A stretch of 64,000 bases of DNA, taken from the NCBI RefSeq assembly GCF_039542385.1, contig NZ_BAABIA010000006.1:1-64000 (forward strand). Reading direction: 5' to 3'. The translations under genes and the position numbers were made by a program. This document shows, in pieces, positions 34,642 to 45,338 of the stretch. Source of the stretch: Prosthecobacter algae. GTDB lineage: Bacteria > Verrucomicrobiota > Verrucomicrobiia > Verrucomicrobiales > Verrucomicrobiaceae. A model generated the notes under the pieces. That model saw only the letters and a list, made by a program, of their open reading frames with translations. It made no database searches and was not told the origin of the DNA. Within the stretch, counting starts at the first letter, position 1, and each line of letters opens with the position of its first letter.

Positions 34642-34709
34642 CCAGTGGATTCGAACCACTAACCTTCTGATCCGTAGTCAGATGCTCTAATCCGTTGAGC
34701 TAGGGGTGC
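34633..34709 (-). tRNA. tRNA-Arg (anticodon ACG)
   Basis: A 77-base cloverleaf is read on the minus strand. The acceptor stem is GCACCCC/GGGGTGC, the anticodon stem TCTGA/TCAGA with loop CTACGGA (anticodon ACG), the T-arm GTGG-TTCGAAT-CCAC, and the CCA end is encoded (34633-34635). The A34 would be edited to inosine to read CGU, CGC and CGA. Promoter elements stand upstream on the same strand. Confidence 0.96.
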
Positions 34710-34748
34710 ATTGGCTTTGACGCCCCGCAGTGTTGGCTGCGGATTGAG

Positions 34749-34776
34749 ATACTAGATGAAGGTTTAGTATTGTCAA
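34749..34776 (-). promoter_or_regulatory. Sigma-70-type promoter for tRNA-Arg
   Basis: Minus-strand TTGACA (34771-34776), a 16-base spacer and TAGTAT (34749-34754) lie about 40 bases before the tRNA's first base. The -35 is consensus and the -10 matches four of six positions. Confidence 0.65.
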
Positions 34777-34839
34777 ACAGTGTGAATAAAAAAGTTCGAA
34801 AAAGTTTACCAAGCTTGTCGAATCAGCCTCCCACAATGG

Positions 34840-37293
34840 CTAGCGGCTCACTCCCCTCGCCTTCTCGATGAGCTGGAGGAACTCGCCACGGTAACCCAAA
34901 GCATCCGTCCCTTTCCCCTCCAGGGCAAGCTGGCGCACCTGGTCCCAGGTGAGCTGGCCCGCATAGGAAGACTGGCGCAGCAGCAGGCCAAACCCGGCCA
35001 CGGCCGTGGTGAACTTGAACTCGCCGCTGGCCGTTTCCATCGCCCGTGAATCATCCTTCACTGGTACTTCGATGAGGCTGCTGGTGCTGCCTTCGGGTTC
35101 CTTGTAGCGCAGCTTCACCGTGAGGGCTTCGTCTGTCGTTCCAGCAGCGGCGATGGGTTCTGCCGCAGGTGCGGCAGCAGCAGTAGCAGGCGGCTGCTGA
35201 TACTTCAGCGCATCCACCCGAGGAAGAGGCTCCGCACCTGGAGGCAGGTTCGCAGGCACCAGTTCATACAGCGCGGTGACACTGTGCCCAGCGCCGATCT
35301 CCCCGGCATCCTTGGTGTCGTCATTGAAGTCTTCCTTGGCTAACAAACGATTCTCATAACCAATGAGGCGGTAGCTGCGGATGACCGCCGGATTGAACTC
35401 CACCTGGATCTTCACATCCTTGGCGATGGTGACCAGCGTGCCGTTCATCTGCTCCAACAGCACCTTGCGGGCCTCGCCCAGGCTGTCGATATAGGCGTAG
35501 TTGCCATTGCCCTTGTCAGCCAGGGTTTCCATGGTGCGATCCTTCAGGTTGCCGGAGCCATAGCCCAGCACGCTGAGAAAGACACCGCTGCGAGCTTTCT
35601 CCGTGATGAAGGATTCCAACTCTGTCGGGCTGCTGATGCCCACGTTGAAGTCGCCATCGGTGCACAGCAACACTCGATTCACGCCGCCTTTGATGAAGCC
35701 TGCCACGGCCTGCTCATACGCGAGGCGTAAGCCGCCACTGCCATGGGTGCCACCGCCAGCCTGGAGCCGGTCAATCGCAGATACAATCTCGCCCTTGCTC
35801 TGGCCTGTTGTCGAAGACAGGACCACTTGCGAGCCATTGGCATAGGTCACCATCGAGACGCGGTCATTTTCACCCAGTTGCCCGGCCAGCATGCGCAGGC
35901 TTTGCTGCACCAGCGGCAGTTTGTTAGGCTCCGCCATGGAGCCGGACACATCCACCAGAAAGACCAAATTACTGGGCTGGCGATCCTGGCCGATCTGCTT
36001 ACCCTTGATGGCGATGCGGGCCAGCCGATGCTGGGGCTGCCACGGGCAGGCGGCCATCTCCACCTTCACGGCAAAGGGTTCCTTCGCTCCTGCCACCGGA
36101 CCCGTTTCATCCGTGGGGAAGTAATTGATCAACTCCTCAATGCGGACCGCATCGCGTGGTGGGGCACTGTTCTGATTGAGAAAGCGCCTCACGTTCGCAT
36201 ACGAGGCCGTATCCACATCAATAGAGAAGGTGGAAAGAGGCTCGTTCATCACACTCTTGAGCGCATTTTCGATGATCTGCGTGTAGGACTCTTGGCTGCG
36301 ACGGGTTTGAGTTTCGCCGTCTAAAACGTCGGCGTTTCCAGCCATCTCAGATCCTGCGATGAATGTCACCGAACTTGGAGCGGACAACACAACGCCCCCT
36401 GTGTAGGTGGTGCTGCCTTGAAGGGTAAGGGCCCCTGCACCGGTGATGGCCAAGCTACCACCATTGACCGTCATGTTACCTGTTACCACGGGAGCCGCAG
36501 GTTTAGGGGCTGCAGCATCGGCGGGGGTGGCTGCGGCCTGCCCAGGTGCCACACTGGCGGTTGTCGGTGCGGTGGATTCCCAGGCCTCATTCACTTGGTT
36601 CAGCATGCGGGCACGCTGGTGGTCCCGCGCCGTGTCAAAGTACTCCGCCCGATTCTGCTCCACCTTTTCCAGGCCCTGACGGGCGGCACTGTTCACAGGG
36701 TCCGCCTTCAAGGCATCCATGTAAGCCTGGGAAGCACCATCATAATCGCCCATTTCATGCTTGCCTCGGCCTTCGTTAAGCAAGCGTCCAACCTGCGCGT
36801 CTTTGCCGACCGCCGCTGGGGCCGCAGCCACCACCGGGGCTGGTTCCTCGGGCACAGGACTCGCCTTTGTGATGGGGGTTTGATGATCGCCTAGGTTCCC
36901 ACGAATGGTCGGCGTGATCTCGGCCATCTGGCCTTCGCTCTCCATCTGCTTGCGGATGAGCAGGGTCGTGCCCATCACCACGGCGGCAGCGGCAGCCAGA
37001 TTCATGAAGACATGGCGTCTCCAAAACGTCGGCTGTTTCGGTGATGCGGGCTGGGTCGCTTCACTGGGAAACGAAGCAGCAGGAGCATCGGCACGGCTCA
37101 GCCGCTCGCGTTGTTCTGGGGTGAAGGCGAGTGAGTCGTCGCCGAGTTCAGCCGTGAGGAAGTCGCAGAAGCCCTTGGTCTGGGTGGCCTGTGTGCTGGC
37201 CTCGGCATCTTCCTGGATCAGTGCCTCGATCTGGGCGCGCTCTTCGGCGCTGAGTTCGTTCAGGGCCCAGGCGGTGATTTGTTCCGGTTTCAT
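34840..37293 (-). CDS. Von Willebrand factor A protein (YfbK-type) with TPR-like region and beta-repeat insertion
   Basis: 817 residues. The N-terminal 60 residues look like a short anti-sigma-like head. One membrane helix is at about 94-113. A TPR-like part follows (about 165-215, GDYDGASQAYMDALKADP). At about 272-312 is an inserted NGGSLAITGAGALTLQG...YTGGVVL segment that looks like one autotransporter-associated beta repeat. Then come the YfbK N-domain (PLSTFSIDVDTASYANVRRF), the VWA domain with MIDAS DVSGS (448-452) and CTDGDFNVG, and the DUF3520-like end. The gene lies 37 bases after the sigma-factor gene. It could be a sigma-regulated envelope protein; that is inference. Confidence 0.85.
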   Translation of the reverse strand: MKPEQITAWALNELSAEERAQIEALIQEDAEASTQATQTKGFCDFLTAELGDDSLAFTPEQRERLSRADAPAASFPSEATQPASPKQPTFWRRHVFMNLAAAAAVVMGTTLLIRKQMESEGQMAEITPTIRGNLGDHQTPITKASPVPEEPAPVVAAAPAAVGKDAQVGRLLNEGRGKHEMGDYDGASQAYMDALKADPVNSAARQGLEKVEQNRAEYFDTARDHQRARMLNQVNEAWESTAPTTASVAPGQAAATPADAAAPKPAAPVVTGNMTVNGGSLAITGAGALTLQGSTTYTGGVVLSAPSSVTFIAGSEMAGNADVLDGETQTRRSQESYTQIIENALKSVMNEPLSTFSIDVDTASYANVRRFLNQNSAPPRDAVRIEELINYFPTDETGPVAGAKEPFAVKVEMAACPWQPQHRLARIAIKGKQIGQDRQPSNLVFLVDVSGSMAEPNKLPLVQQSLRMLAGQLGENDRVSMVTYANGSQVVLSSTTGQSKGEIVSAIDRLQAGGGTHGSGGLRLAYEQAVAGFIKGGVNRVLLCTDGDFNVGISSPTELESFITEKARSGVFLSVLGYGSGNLKDRTMETLADKGNGNYAYIDSLGEARKVLLEQMNGTLVTIAKDVKIQVEFNPAVIRSYRLIGYENRLLAKEDFNDDTKDAGEIGAGHSVTALYELVPANLPPGAEPLPRVDALKYQQPPATAAAAPAAEPIAAAGTTDEALTVKLRYKEPEGSTSSLIEVPVKDDSRAMETASGEFKFTTAVAGFGLLLRQSSYAGQLTWDQVRQLALEGKGTDALGYRGEFLQLIEKARGVSR

Positions 37294-37330
37294 GGGAAAA
37301 GTGAATTAAAAAGTTTAAACAAAGGTTTAG

Positions 37331-37870
37331 TTAGGCCAGGGCGGATTTCGGTTTGCCCGGTGTGGCGTCTTCCTGGGCCTGCCATTTCAGGCGCAGGGCC
37401 AGCACGCCATGATGAATGAGGTAGCCGACATTGCCGATGCTGGTTTGCATGGCGTCGCTGATCTGTTTGTAGTCGAGACCGGCGATGAATTTGAGGCGGA
37501 TGGCCTCGCGCTGGCGAAGGGGGAGTTCTTCGATGAAGCCACGCAGAGCGGCGGCGGTCTCCCGGCTTTCCATTTCCGCTCCGGGCTGGGGGACCTCGGA
37601 GGCTTCCAGGTCTAAAGTTTGCGTTTCCATGACGATGAGGCGTTGGTGTTTGCGCTGGTGATCCAGGGCGCGGTTTTTGCAGACGGTGAAGAGCCAGGGC
37701 GCCAGCCGGTCCGGATCCAGCGTGGCGAGGTTTTGGCTCAGTTTGATAAACACGTCCTGCACGACATCGCGTGCCTCTTCAGCGTCGTTGGTAAAGCTGT
37801 GGGCATACCGCAGCAGCGGCCTCTCATAGCGGCTCAACGTATCCAGAAACAGGCGGTGGGTGTCGTTCAT
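37331..37870 (-). CDS. ECF-type RNA polymerase sigma factor
   Basis: 179 residues from ATG 37870; other in-frame starts are at 37891 and farther upstream, and no ribosome-binding site decides between them. Region 2 reads RYAHSFTNDAEEARDVVQDVFIKLSQNL, followed by LAPWLFTVCKNRALDHQRKH. Region 4 is LPLRQREAIRLKFIAGLDYKQISDAMQTSIGNVGYLIHHGVLALR, a recognisable -35-binding helix-turn-helix. ECF factors answer envelope or other external stress. The adjacent downstream VWA gene starts 37 bases after the stop and may be its target or its partner. Confidence 0.88.
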   Translation of the reverse strand: MNDTHRLFLDTLSRYERPLLRYAHSFTNDAEEARDVVQDVFIKLSQNLATLDPDRLAPWLFTVCKNRALDHQRKHQRLIVMETQTLDLEASEVPQPGAEMESRETAAALRGFIEELPLRQREAIRLKFIAGLDYKQISDAMQTSIGNVGYLIHHGVLALRLKWQAQEDATPGKPKSALA

Positions 37871-38038
37871 GGGGTCGTGTTCGCCAGGCATCACGGCAGT
37901 GTGCGAGGTTTCTTGGGGCAGAGTGAATCTTTTTTTGGCGATTCTCCTCAGACGTCTGGGCATGCCTGAGAGTTAAGCTTTCTGAAAACGAGGAAGTAAT
38001 ACCGAATCTCCCTTTCCCAGGTGGCGCTTTCTCGCTAA

Positions 38039-40057
<2,019 letters not shown>

Positions 40058-40145
40058 AGGAATAGTGCTTACTCAACTTGAATACCCTACAATCACCTTC
40101 ATCCTTCAGAAAATTGACAGAAAAGGTTCTTAAAATTACTTCATT

Positions 40146-40976
40146 ATGTCGAACTCGAAAGCCCCGAAAACGCTGTATCACTACTGCCCTGCACAAAGCT
40201 TTATGGCAATAGCTGAAAGCGGTGTGCTAAGAATGAGTCATTCATCTGGTATGAACGATTCGCATGAACTACGGCATGTCGAACTAATTATTGAACACCT
40301 TCTGAAGGAAAAACCTGAATGGATAGCTAGTGAGTATATAAAAAACGTCTTGGAAATATTCCAAGGTCACGGAAGGGATCTTTATATGGTTTCTTTCTCA
40401 GAAGAACCAGATTCCCTTAGCCAGTGGCGAGGATATGCTGACGACGGTTCTGGATACAACATAGGATTCAATATCGAATGCCTCCCTATTCAAGGAATTC
40501 TACAACCCAACCTTGGCTCCCTTATTGAGAAATGTCTCTTTAAGATTGACTACAACCAGGGAAAAATTTCCAAACAAATTTTCAATCTTTTTGAAGAACA
40601 CAAATCGGTTCCAAATGAAGAATTAATTTTCAGCTCCATTTTAGTTTCATCCATCCTAACTCAGTGGGCATTTCAACATAAAAATGCTGCCTTCAAAGAG
40701 GAACGCGAATGGAGAGCTGTTTATTGGCCCAGGTCACTTGGCTCTCAGTTATCCACACCAACAGTTATAGACCCAATGACTGCCGGGTATCGTAACTCCA
40801 AGTATGGTTTAATCCCGTTCTACGATTATACATTCAGGACCAGCACCAAAACATCGATCAGTCACGTTTTGCTTGGACCTCGGAATCCGAGCGAGCCAGC
40901 ATTTGTTAAAGCCTATCTAAAAAAGACAGGGTACGGTGATGTTGAAGTCCAGAGATCGGAGGCGTCATATCGCTAA
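40146..40976 (+). CDS. DUF2971-family protein, AT-rich
   Basis: 276 residues. It has the DUF2971 pattern: LYHYCPAQSFMAIAESGVLRMSHSSGMNDSHEL near the start, LYMVSFSEEPDSLSQWRGYADDGSGYNIGF in the middle, and FKEEREWRAVY later. Members are often found in phage-defence or mobile regions, but their function is not established. The gene is strikingly richer in A and T than ligA before it and the MoxR pair after it, which suggests transfer. No mobility gene is in view. Flanking gaps (89 and 123 bases) show nothing else. Confidence 0.78.
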   Translation: MSNSKAPKTLYHYCPAQSFMAIAESGVLRMSHSSGMNDSHELRHVELIIEHLLKEKPEWIASEYIKNVLEIFQGHGRDLYMVSFSEEPDSLSQWRGYADDGSGYNIGFNIECLPIQGILQPNLGSLIEKCLFKIDYNQGKISKQIFNLFEEHKSVPNEELIFSSILVSSILTQWAFQHKNAAFKEEREWRAVYWPRSLGSQLSTPTVIDPMTAGYRNSKYGLIPFYDYTFRTSTKTSISHVLLGPRNPSEPAFVKAYLKKTGYGDVEVQRSEASYR

Positions 40977-41099
40977 GTGAAGAAGATAATCTTACATGGA
41001 TCAAAATCTATGAGAGGTTGATTCAGCACTTTCTTTGCACTTGCCTCAATTCTTGCTGGAGGTTGAGGGCACTGAGTCGTTATCTAGGACAGAGAACCC

Positions 41100-42980
41100 A
41101 TGACCTCCACCCCTCAATCCCCCACCACCTTCGCGCCTGTTGCGCAGCAGGTGCGGCGTCGGGTGTGGTTGCGGCGCTGGCTGGGCTGGCTGGGGCGCAC
41201 GGTGTGGACGGTCAGCGGTCTGCTGATCATCGTGATTGCCACCCTGCTCACGCTGGGTGGCTCAAGTGCCGCCATCTGGGGCAGCCTCTTTTTTGGCCTC
41301 TGGATTTTCGGCAGTGCCGCCCTGGCCACCTGGAGAATGCCGGGGCCATACAGCGCCCTCGCTTTTTGGGATTCCCAGACGGGCCGCCGCGAAGCTTTTG
41401 CCAGCGCGTGGTGGTTTGAGCAGCAGCAGACCCGCACCGCCACCGAAGAGGGGCATTTGCAGCAGCAGCGTGAGGTTTTGCCCCAGGCCCGAAAGAGCCT
41501 CGCCAAGGACCTGCCGCTGCCGCTTTTCAAACGCTGGCTGGAGCTTCCCCTGGTCCTGCTTCTCCTCCTCCACAGCATCCCCCTGGTGCAAAGCCGCAGC
41601 GACGAAATCCCCCTCGACCCCTCCATGCAGGCCGCTGCGAAAGCCGAGGCTGACAAGCTGGCAAAAACAGATTGGGACAAGAAAAACCTCGCCGGACTGG
41701 AAGAGAGTGAAAAGGCCGACCTGGAGAAGCTGAAGGAAAACCTGAAAGCCACCGCGGCCAGCCTGGAGAATGCCAAGGGCCAGGATGCCCGCCAGGTGAT
41801 GTCCGACCTGGAGCGCCGTGCCCGCGAGGCGGAGAAACTGGCGGAACGGCTGGCCAACGACAAAGAGGCCTGGGCCTCCGACAAGCTCGTCGAAGCCCTG
41901 CGCACCCATGCCGATACCGCCGATCTGGGCGATGCCGTCGCCGCCAAAAACGCCTCCCAAGCCGCCAAGTCCGCCGATGCCTTGGCGGATCAGCTCAAGT
42001 CCCCACAATTGCCCGAAGCCGCCCGTGAACGCCTGAAGGAGACGCTGGATGACATCGAAAAGACCTCTGACAAGGAAGACCGCACGCGCACCGTGGGCCA
42101 GCATGTCCTGCAGGCAGGCGACGAGATGAACCAGGGCAAGCCCGCTGCGGCCGGCGGCGAGTTTGAAAAACTGGCTAACCAAATGCGTGACATGGCCCTG
42201 CGTGAGAAATCCCGCGAGGAACTGGAAAAGCTGGCCCAGCAGCTCCGCGATGCCGGCAGCAACATCGCCGGGCAGAATGAAGCTGGCGGCATGCAGCAGA
42301 TGAATGCCGCTGCGGGCGACACCCCACAGTCAAAGTCTGGACAGACACCGCAGGTCGGCCAAACTCCCGCCGGACAGCAAGGCCAGCAACAGGCCCTGCA
42401 GCCTCCCGGCTTGGGCCAGCCCAATCAGGGCCAGTCCATGCAGCCGCAGCAAAACCCTGGCCAGCAGGGCCAAGGCCAGCCCCAGCAAATGCAGGTGGGC
42501 CAGATGGGGCAGCCTGGACAACAAGGTCAACCCGGCCAGCAGGGCGAACAAGGAACGCCCATGCTCATGGCACCGGTCCCAGGACAAAAGCCGGGCGACA
42601 AACCGCCCGACATGCTCATTCTCGGCGGCCCTCCAGGCGATCCCAGCGATGGCACCCCCAACATCACCCTCTCCATTCCCGGTGGGCGCGATCCCGGCGT
42701 GGGCAAGGCCGATCTGAAAGCCGACCCCACCGCCAAGCAGGACACGACCAACAGCACCGTCGTCAATGCCCAGCAAAACAGCGAGGGCCAGTCTAGCACC
42801 CGCGCTGTGGAAGGTGGCACGCGCCAGGAATCCACCACTCGCAACGCCATCCAGACCGCCGTCGAATTTCTCCAGGCTGAAGAAGAGGCCTTGGACGACT
42901 CCGCCCTGCCTCCCAGCCGACGCGAGCAGGTGCGCCGTTACTTCAACGAACTCCGCCGCCGTTTCGAAAAACAGCCCTAA
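41100..42980 (+). CDS. Membrane protein with coiled coil and Gln/Gly/Pro-rich tail (DUF4175-like)
   Basis: 626 residues. Two adjacent helices (VWTVSGLLIIVIATLLTL and IWGSLFFGLWIFGSAALAT) and a third (LPLVLLLLLHSIPLV, about 160-175) are followed by a long charged coiled coil (about 185-420) with many Lys/Glu/Ala. The tail from about 420 to 530 is rich in Gln, Gly and Pro (GQQGQQQALQPPGLGQ), and the end is a short helical segment. This looks like the DUF4175 membrane proteins of MoxR loci. It precedes the MoxR gene by 45 bases, so they probably work together; the mechanism is unknown. Confidence 0.65.
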   Translation: MTSTPQSPTTFAPVAQQVRRRVWLRRWLGWLGRTVWTVSGLLIIVIATLLTLGGSSAAIWGSLFFGLWIFGSAALATWRMPGPYSALAFWDSQTGRREAFASAWWFEQQQTRTATEEGHLQQQREVLPQARKSLAKDLPLPLFKRWLELPLVLLLLLHSIPLVQSRSDEIPLDPSMQAAAKAEADKLAKTDWDKKNLAGLEESEKADLEKLKENLKATAASLENAKGQDARQVMSDLERRAREAEKLAERLANDKEAWASDKLVEALRTHADTADLGDAVAAKNASQAAKSADALADQLKSPQLPEAARERLKETLDDIEKTSDKEDRTRTVGQHVLQAGDEMNQGKPAAAGGEFEKLANQMRDMALREKSREELEKLAQQLRDAGSNIAGQNEAGGMQQMNAAAGDTPQSKSGQTPQVGQTPAGQQGQQQALQPPGLGQPNQGQSMQPQQNPGQQGQGQPQQMQVGQMGQPGQQGQPGQQGEQGTPMLMAPVPGQKPGDKPPDMLILGGPPGDPSDGTPNITLSIPGGRDPGVGKADLKADPTAKQDTTNSTVVNAQQNSEGQSSTRAVEGGTRQESTTRNAIQTAVEFLQAEEEALDDSALPPSRREQVRRYFNELRRRFEKQP

Positions 42981-43025
42981 CCGCGAAGACTGCCCACTGA
43001 ATCTTGTTTACCGATTTCCCTCCCC

Positions 43026-44006
43026 ATGCCCGCCTTTCCCAAACTCTTCCAAAACCTCAAGACCGAGCTGCAAAAGTCCATCGTCGGTTACGATGCCCTG
43101 CTGACCGATGTCCTCGTGGCCATCTTCTCCGGCGGCCACGTCCTGCTCGAGGGCGTGCCTGGCCTGGGCAAGACCTTCCTCGTCCGCACCCTATCCCAGG
43201 TCATCGGCCTGGAGCCCGGACGTGTGCAATGCACGCCCGACCTCATGCCAGCGGATATCCTGGGCACCCACATCGTCAATGAAAACGACCAGGGCCGCCG
43301 CATGATGTTTTTTGAAAAAGGCCCCGTCTTCAAGAACCTGCTGCTGGTGGATGAAATCAACCGCGCCACCCCCAAAACCCAGGCCGCCCTCCTGGAAGTC
43401 ATGCAGGAACGCTGCGTCACCACTGGTGGCGAGCGCCACATGCTGCCGGAGCCTTTCTTTGTCCTCGCCACCCAGAACCCCATGGAGATGGAAGGCACCT
43501 ACCCCCTGCCTGAGGCGCAGCTCGACCGTTTCATGTTTAAGATCAAGGTCCCCTTCCCCGATCTCGATTCCCTGGTGGAAATCTCCCGCCGCACCACCGG
43601 CTTCACCGAGCCCACGCTGAAATCCATCCTCACCGGCACCGACCTCATGAAAATGCAGCGCGAGCTGGCCGAGATGCCCGTGGCCGAGCCCGTGGCCCGC
43701 TACGCCTCCCAGCTCATCCTCGGCACCCACCCGGAGACTCCCGGCGTGCTGCCGGAGATCCAGCGTTTTGTCTCCTACGGAGCCAGCCCCCGTGGCCTGC
43801 AGAGCCTCATCAAAGGCGCCCGTGTCTGGGCCGCCCTGCATGGCAGCACCGCCGTCTCTACCGACGACATCCGCGCCATCGCCCACGTCTCCCTCCGCCA
43901 CCGTATCATCCTGAATTTCGAAGGCGAAGCCCAGCAGATCAAAGTGGACGACATCATCACCAAAGTCCTGGATCAGGTGAAAACGCCCGCGCAGAAGGCG
44001 GAGTGA
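43026..44006 (+). CDS. MoxR-family AAA+ ATPase
   Basis: 326 residues. Walker A is GVPGLGKTF, Walker B LLLVDEINRATPKTQAALLEVMQER, and the sensor-1 stretch FFVLATQNPMEMEGTYPLPEAQLDRFMFKIKV, a text typical of MoxR. The second domain has the GASPRGLQSLIKGARVWAAL lid helix. MoxR ATPases act as chaperones that mature partner proteins, often VWA or membrane proteins. The partner here is plausibly the DUF4175-like membrane protein at 41100. No DUF58 or VWA gene stands directly beside it, though the VWA gene at 34840 is within 10 kb. Confidence 0.93.
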   Translation: MPAFPKLFQNLKTELQKSIVGYDALLTDVLVAIFSGGHVLLEGVPGLGKTFLVRTLSQVIGLEPGRVQCTPDLMPADILGTHIVNENDQGRRMMFFEKGPVFKNLLLVDEINRATPKTQAALLEVMQERCVTTGGERHMLPEPFFVLATQNPMEMEGTYPLPEAQLDRFMFKIKVPFPDLDSLVEISRRTTGFTEPTLKSILTGTDLMKMQRELAEMPVAEPVARYASQLILGTHPETPGVLPEIQRFVSYGASPRGLQSLIKGARVWAALHGSTAVSTDDIRAIAHVSLRHRIILNFEGEAQQIKVDDIITKVLDQVKTPAQKAE

Positions 44007-44012
44007 AGTTTC

Positions 44013-44094
44013 AGTTTCCAGTGTCAAGTTTCCAGTGTTCATTACAGGCCCGGTCTTCTCTTGAAAACTGAAGACTGAATACCGCAGACTGAAT
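44013..44094. repeat. Short word-like repeats between moxR and hisB
   Basis: AGTTTCCAGTGT occurs at 44013-44024 and again at 44027-44038. AGACTGAAT occurs at 44072-44080 and 44086-44094. They lie in the 98-base gap before hisB. They do not look like promoter elements. Confidence 0.6.
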
Positions 44095-44104
44095 CCTCCC
44101 CTCC

Positions 44105-44704
44105 ATGCCTCGCACCGCCAAACAGCACCGCAAGACCGCCGAAACGGACATCCAGATCGAACTCAATGTGGACGGCTCCGGCCAGTCCACCATTGACACC
44201 GGAGTGCCGTTTTTCGACCACATGCTCACGCTGTTCACCAAGCACGGTCTCTTTGACCTGAACGTCAAGGTCGTCGGCGATGTGGATGTGGACTATCACC
44301 ACACCGTCGAGGATACCGGCATCGTCCTGGGCCAGTGCTTCCGCGAAGCCCTGGGCAACAAGGCAGGCATCGTGCGTTATGGCTTTTTCCTCCTGCCCAT
44401 GGATGAGACCCTTGCCGAAGTGGCCATGGACCTCAGCGGTCGGCCCTTTCTCAGCTACCACGCTCCGGAAAAGATGGAGGCCATCGGCGGTCGCGCCGGG
44501 GTCTTTAGCTATCAGCTCGTGGAGGAGTTCCTGCGCGCCTTTTCGAGCGCCCTTCTGTGTACCCTGCATGTCGAAATCAAACGTGGCCGCGATTCCCACC
44601 ACATGGCCGAGGCCATCTTCAAGGGCCTCGCCCGCGCGCTCGACGCCGCCACCCTGCATGACCCAAGAGTCGTCGGCATTCCCAGCACCAAGGACGTATT
44701 GTAA
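44105..44704 (+). CDS. hisB: Imidazoleglycerol-phosphate dehydratase
   Basis: 199 residues, the length of the monofunctional enzyme. The metal-binding patterns are [15 protein letters not shown] near residue 64-78 and the C-terminal [17 protein letters not shown], with the [25 protein letters not shown] core between. The N-terminal lead [26 protein letters not shown] is conserved. It performs the sixth step of histidine synthesis, in the cytoplasm. It is followed three bases later by hisH. The rest of the his genes are not in this window. Confidence 0.96.
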   Translation: MPRTAKQHRKTAETDIQIELNVDGSGQSTIDTGVPFFDHMLTLFTKHGLFDLNVKVVGDVDVDYHHTVEDTGIVLGQCFREALGNKAGIVRYGFFLLPMDETLAEVAMDLSGRPFLSYHAPEKMEAIGGRAGVFSYQLVEEFLRAFSSALLCTLHVEIKRGRDSHHMAEAIFKGLARALDAATLHDPRVVGIPSTKDVL

Positions 44705-44707
44705 TCC

Positions 44708-45325
44708 ATGAATCTCGGTGTGCTCGACTACGGCGCTGGCAATCTGCGCAGTGTATTGAATGCTTTCAAGGCCATCGGCCATGAGGCCCAACTTGTCACG
44801 GAGCCGAAAGGTTTCGAAGGGCTGGACGTGCTCGTTTTCCCAGGCCAGGGGGCCTTTGGCGACAGCGTCCGCATCATCAAGGAGCGGCTGCTTTGGGATC
44901 CCCTGAAGCAGTGGCTCAAGGATGAGCGGCCCTACCTGGGCTTCTGCCTGGGTTACCAGCTCCTCTTTGAAGCCAGCGAAGAATCCCCCGGCGTCGAAGG
45001 CCTGGGCGTGGCCCCCGGCATTGTCCGCAAGTTCCTGCCGGATCATGGGCTCAAAATCCCGCACATGGGCTGGAACCAGGTCCACTGGGAAGAACGTGGT
45101 GCCAAGTGGTGGAAAGGGCTGCCCAATCCCTCCTACCTCTACTACGTGCACAGCTACTACCCTGACGTGGCGGATAAATCCCTGGCCCTCTGCACCACCA
45201 CCTACGGCAACGAATTCACCGCCGGCATCTGCAAGGACAACCTCATGGCCGTGCAGTTCCACCCCGAGAAGAGCCAGGACACGGGCCTGACCCTGCTGCG
45301 GAATGCAGTGGGAGTTTTTGCGTAA
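44708..45325 (+). CDS. hisH: Imidazole glycerol phosphate synthase glutaminase subunit
   Basis: 205 residues. GVLDYGAGNLRSVLNAFKAIG is the HisH start. The catalytic cysteine lies in YLGFCLGYQLLFEASEES. The catalytic histidine and glutamate are in VQFHPEKS. The glutaminase releases ammonia that HisF, encoded elsewhere, uses to make imidazole glycerol phosphate. The start follows the hisB stop by three bases, so the two are co-translated. The gene ends 13 bases before a convergent gene. Confidence 0.95.
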   Translation: MNLGVLDYGAGNLRSVLNAFKAIGHEAQLVTEPKGFEGLDVLVFPGQGAFGDSVRIIKERLLWDPLKQWLKDERPYLGFCLGYQLLFEASEESPGVEGLGVAPGIVRKFLPDHGLKIPHMGWNQVHWEERGAKWWKGLPNPSYLYYVHSYYPDVADKSLALCTTTYGNEFTAGICKDNLMAVQFHPEKSQDTGLTLLRNAVGVFA

Positions 45326-45338
45326 GCATCACTTTCCT

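Noticed and set aside
34610-34709. The tRNA-Arg end as an attachment site of an integrated element
   Set aside because: No integrase, phage or plasmid gene lies within the window, and the repeat is only 20 bases away, too close to bound an element.
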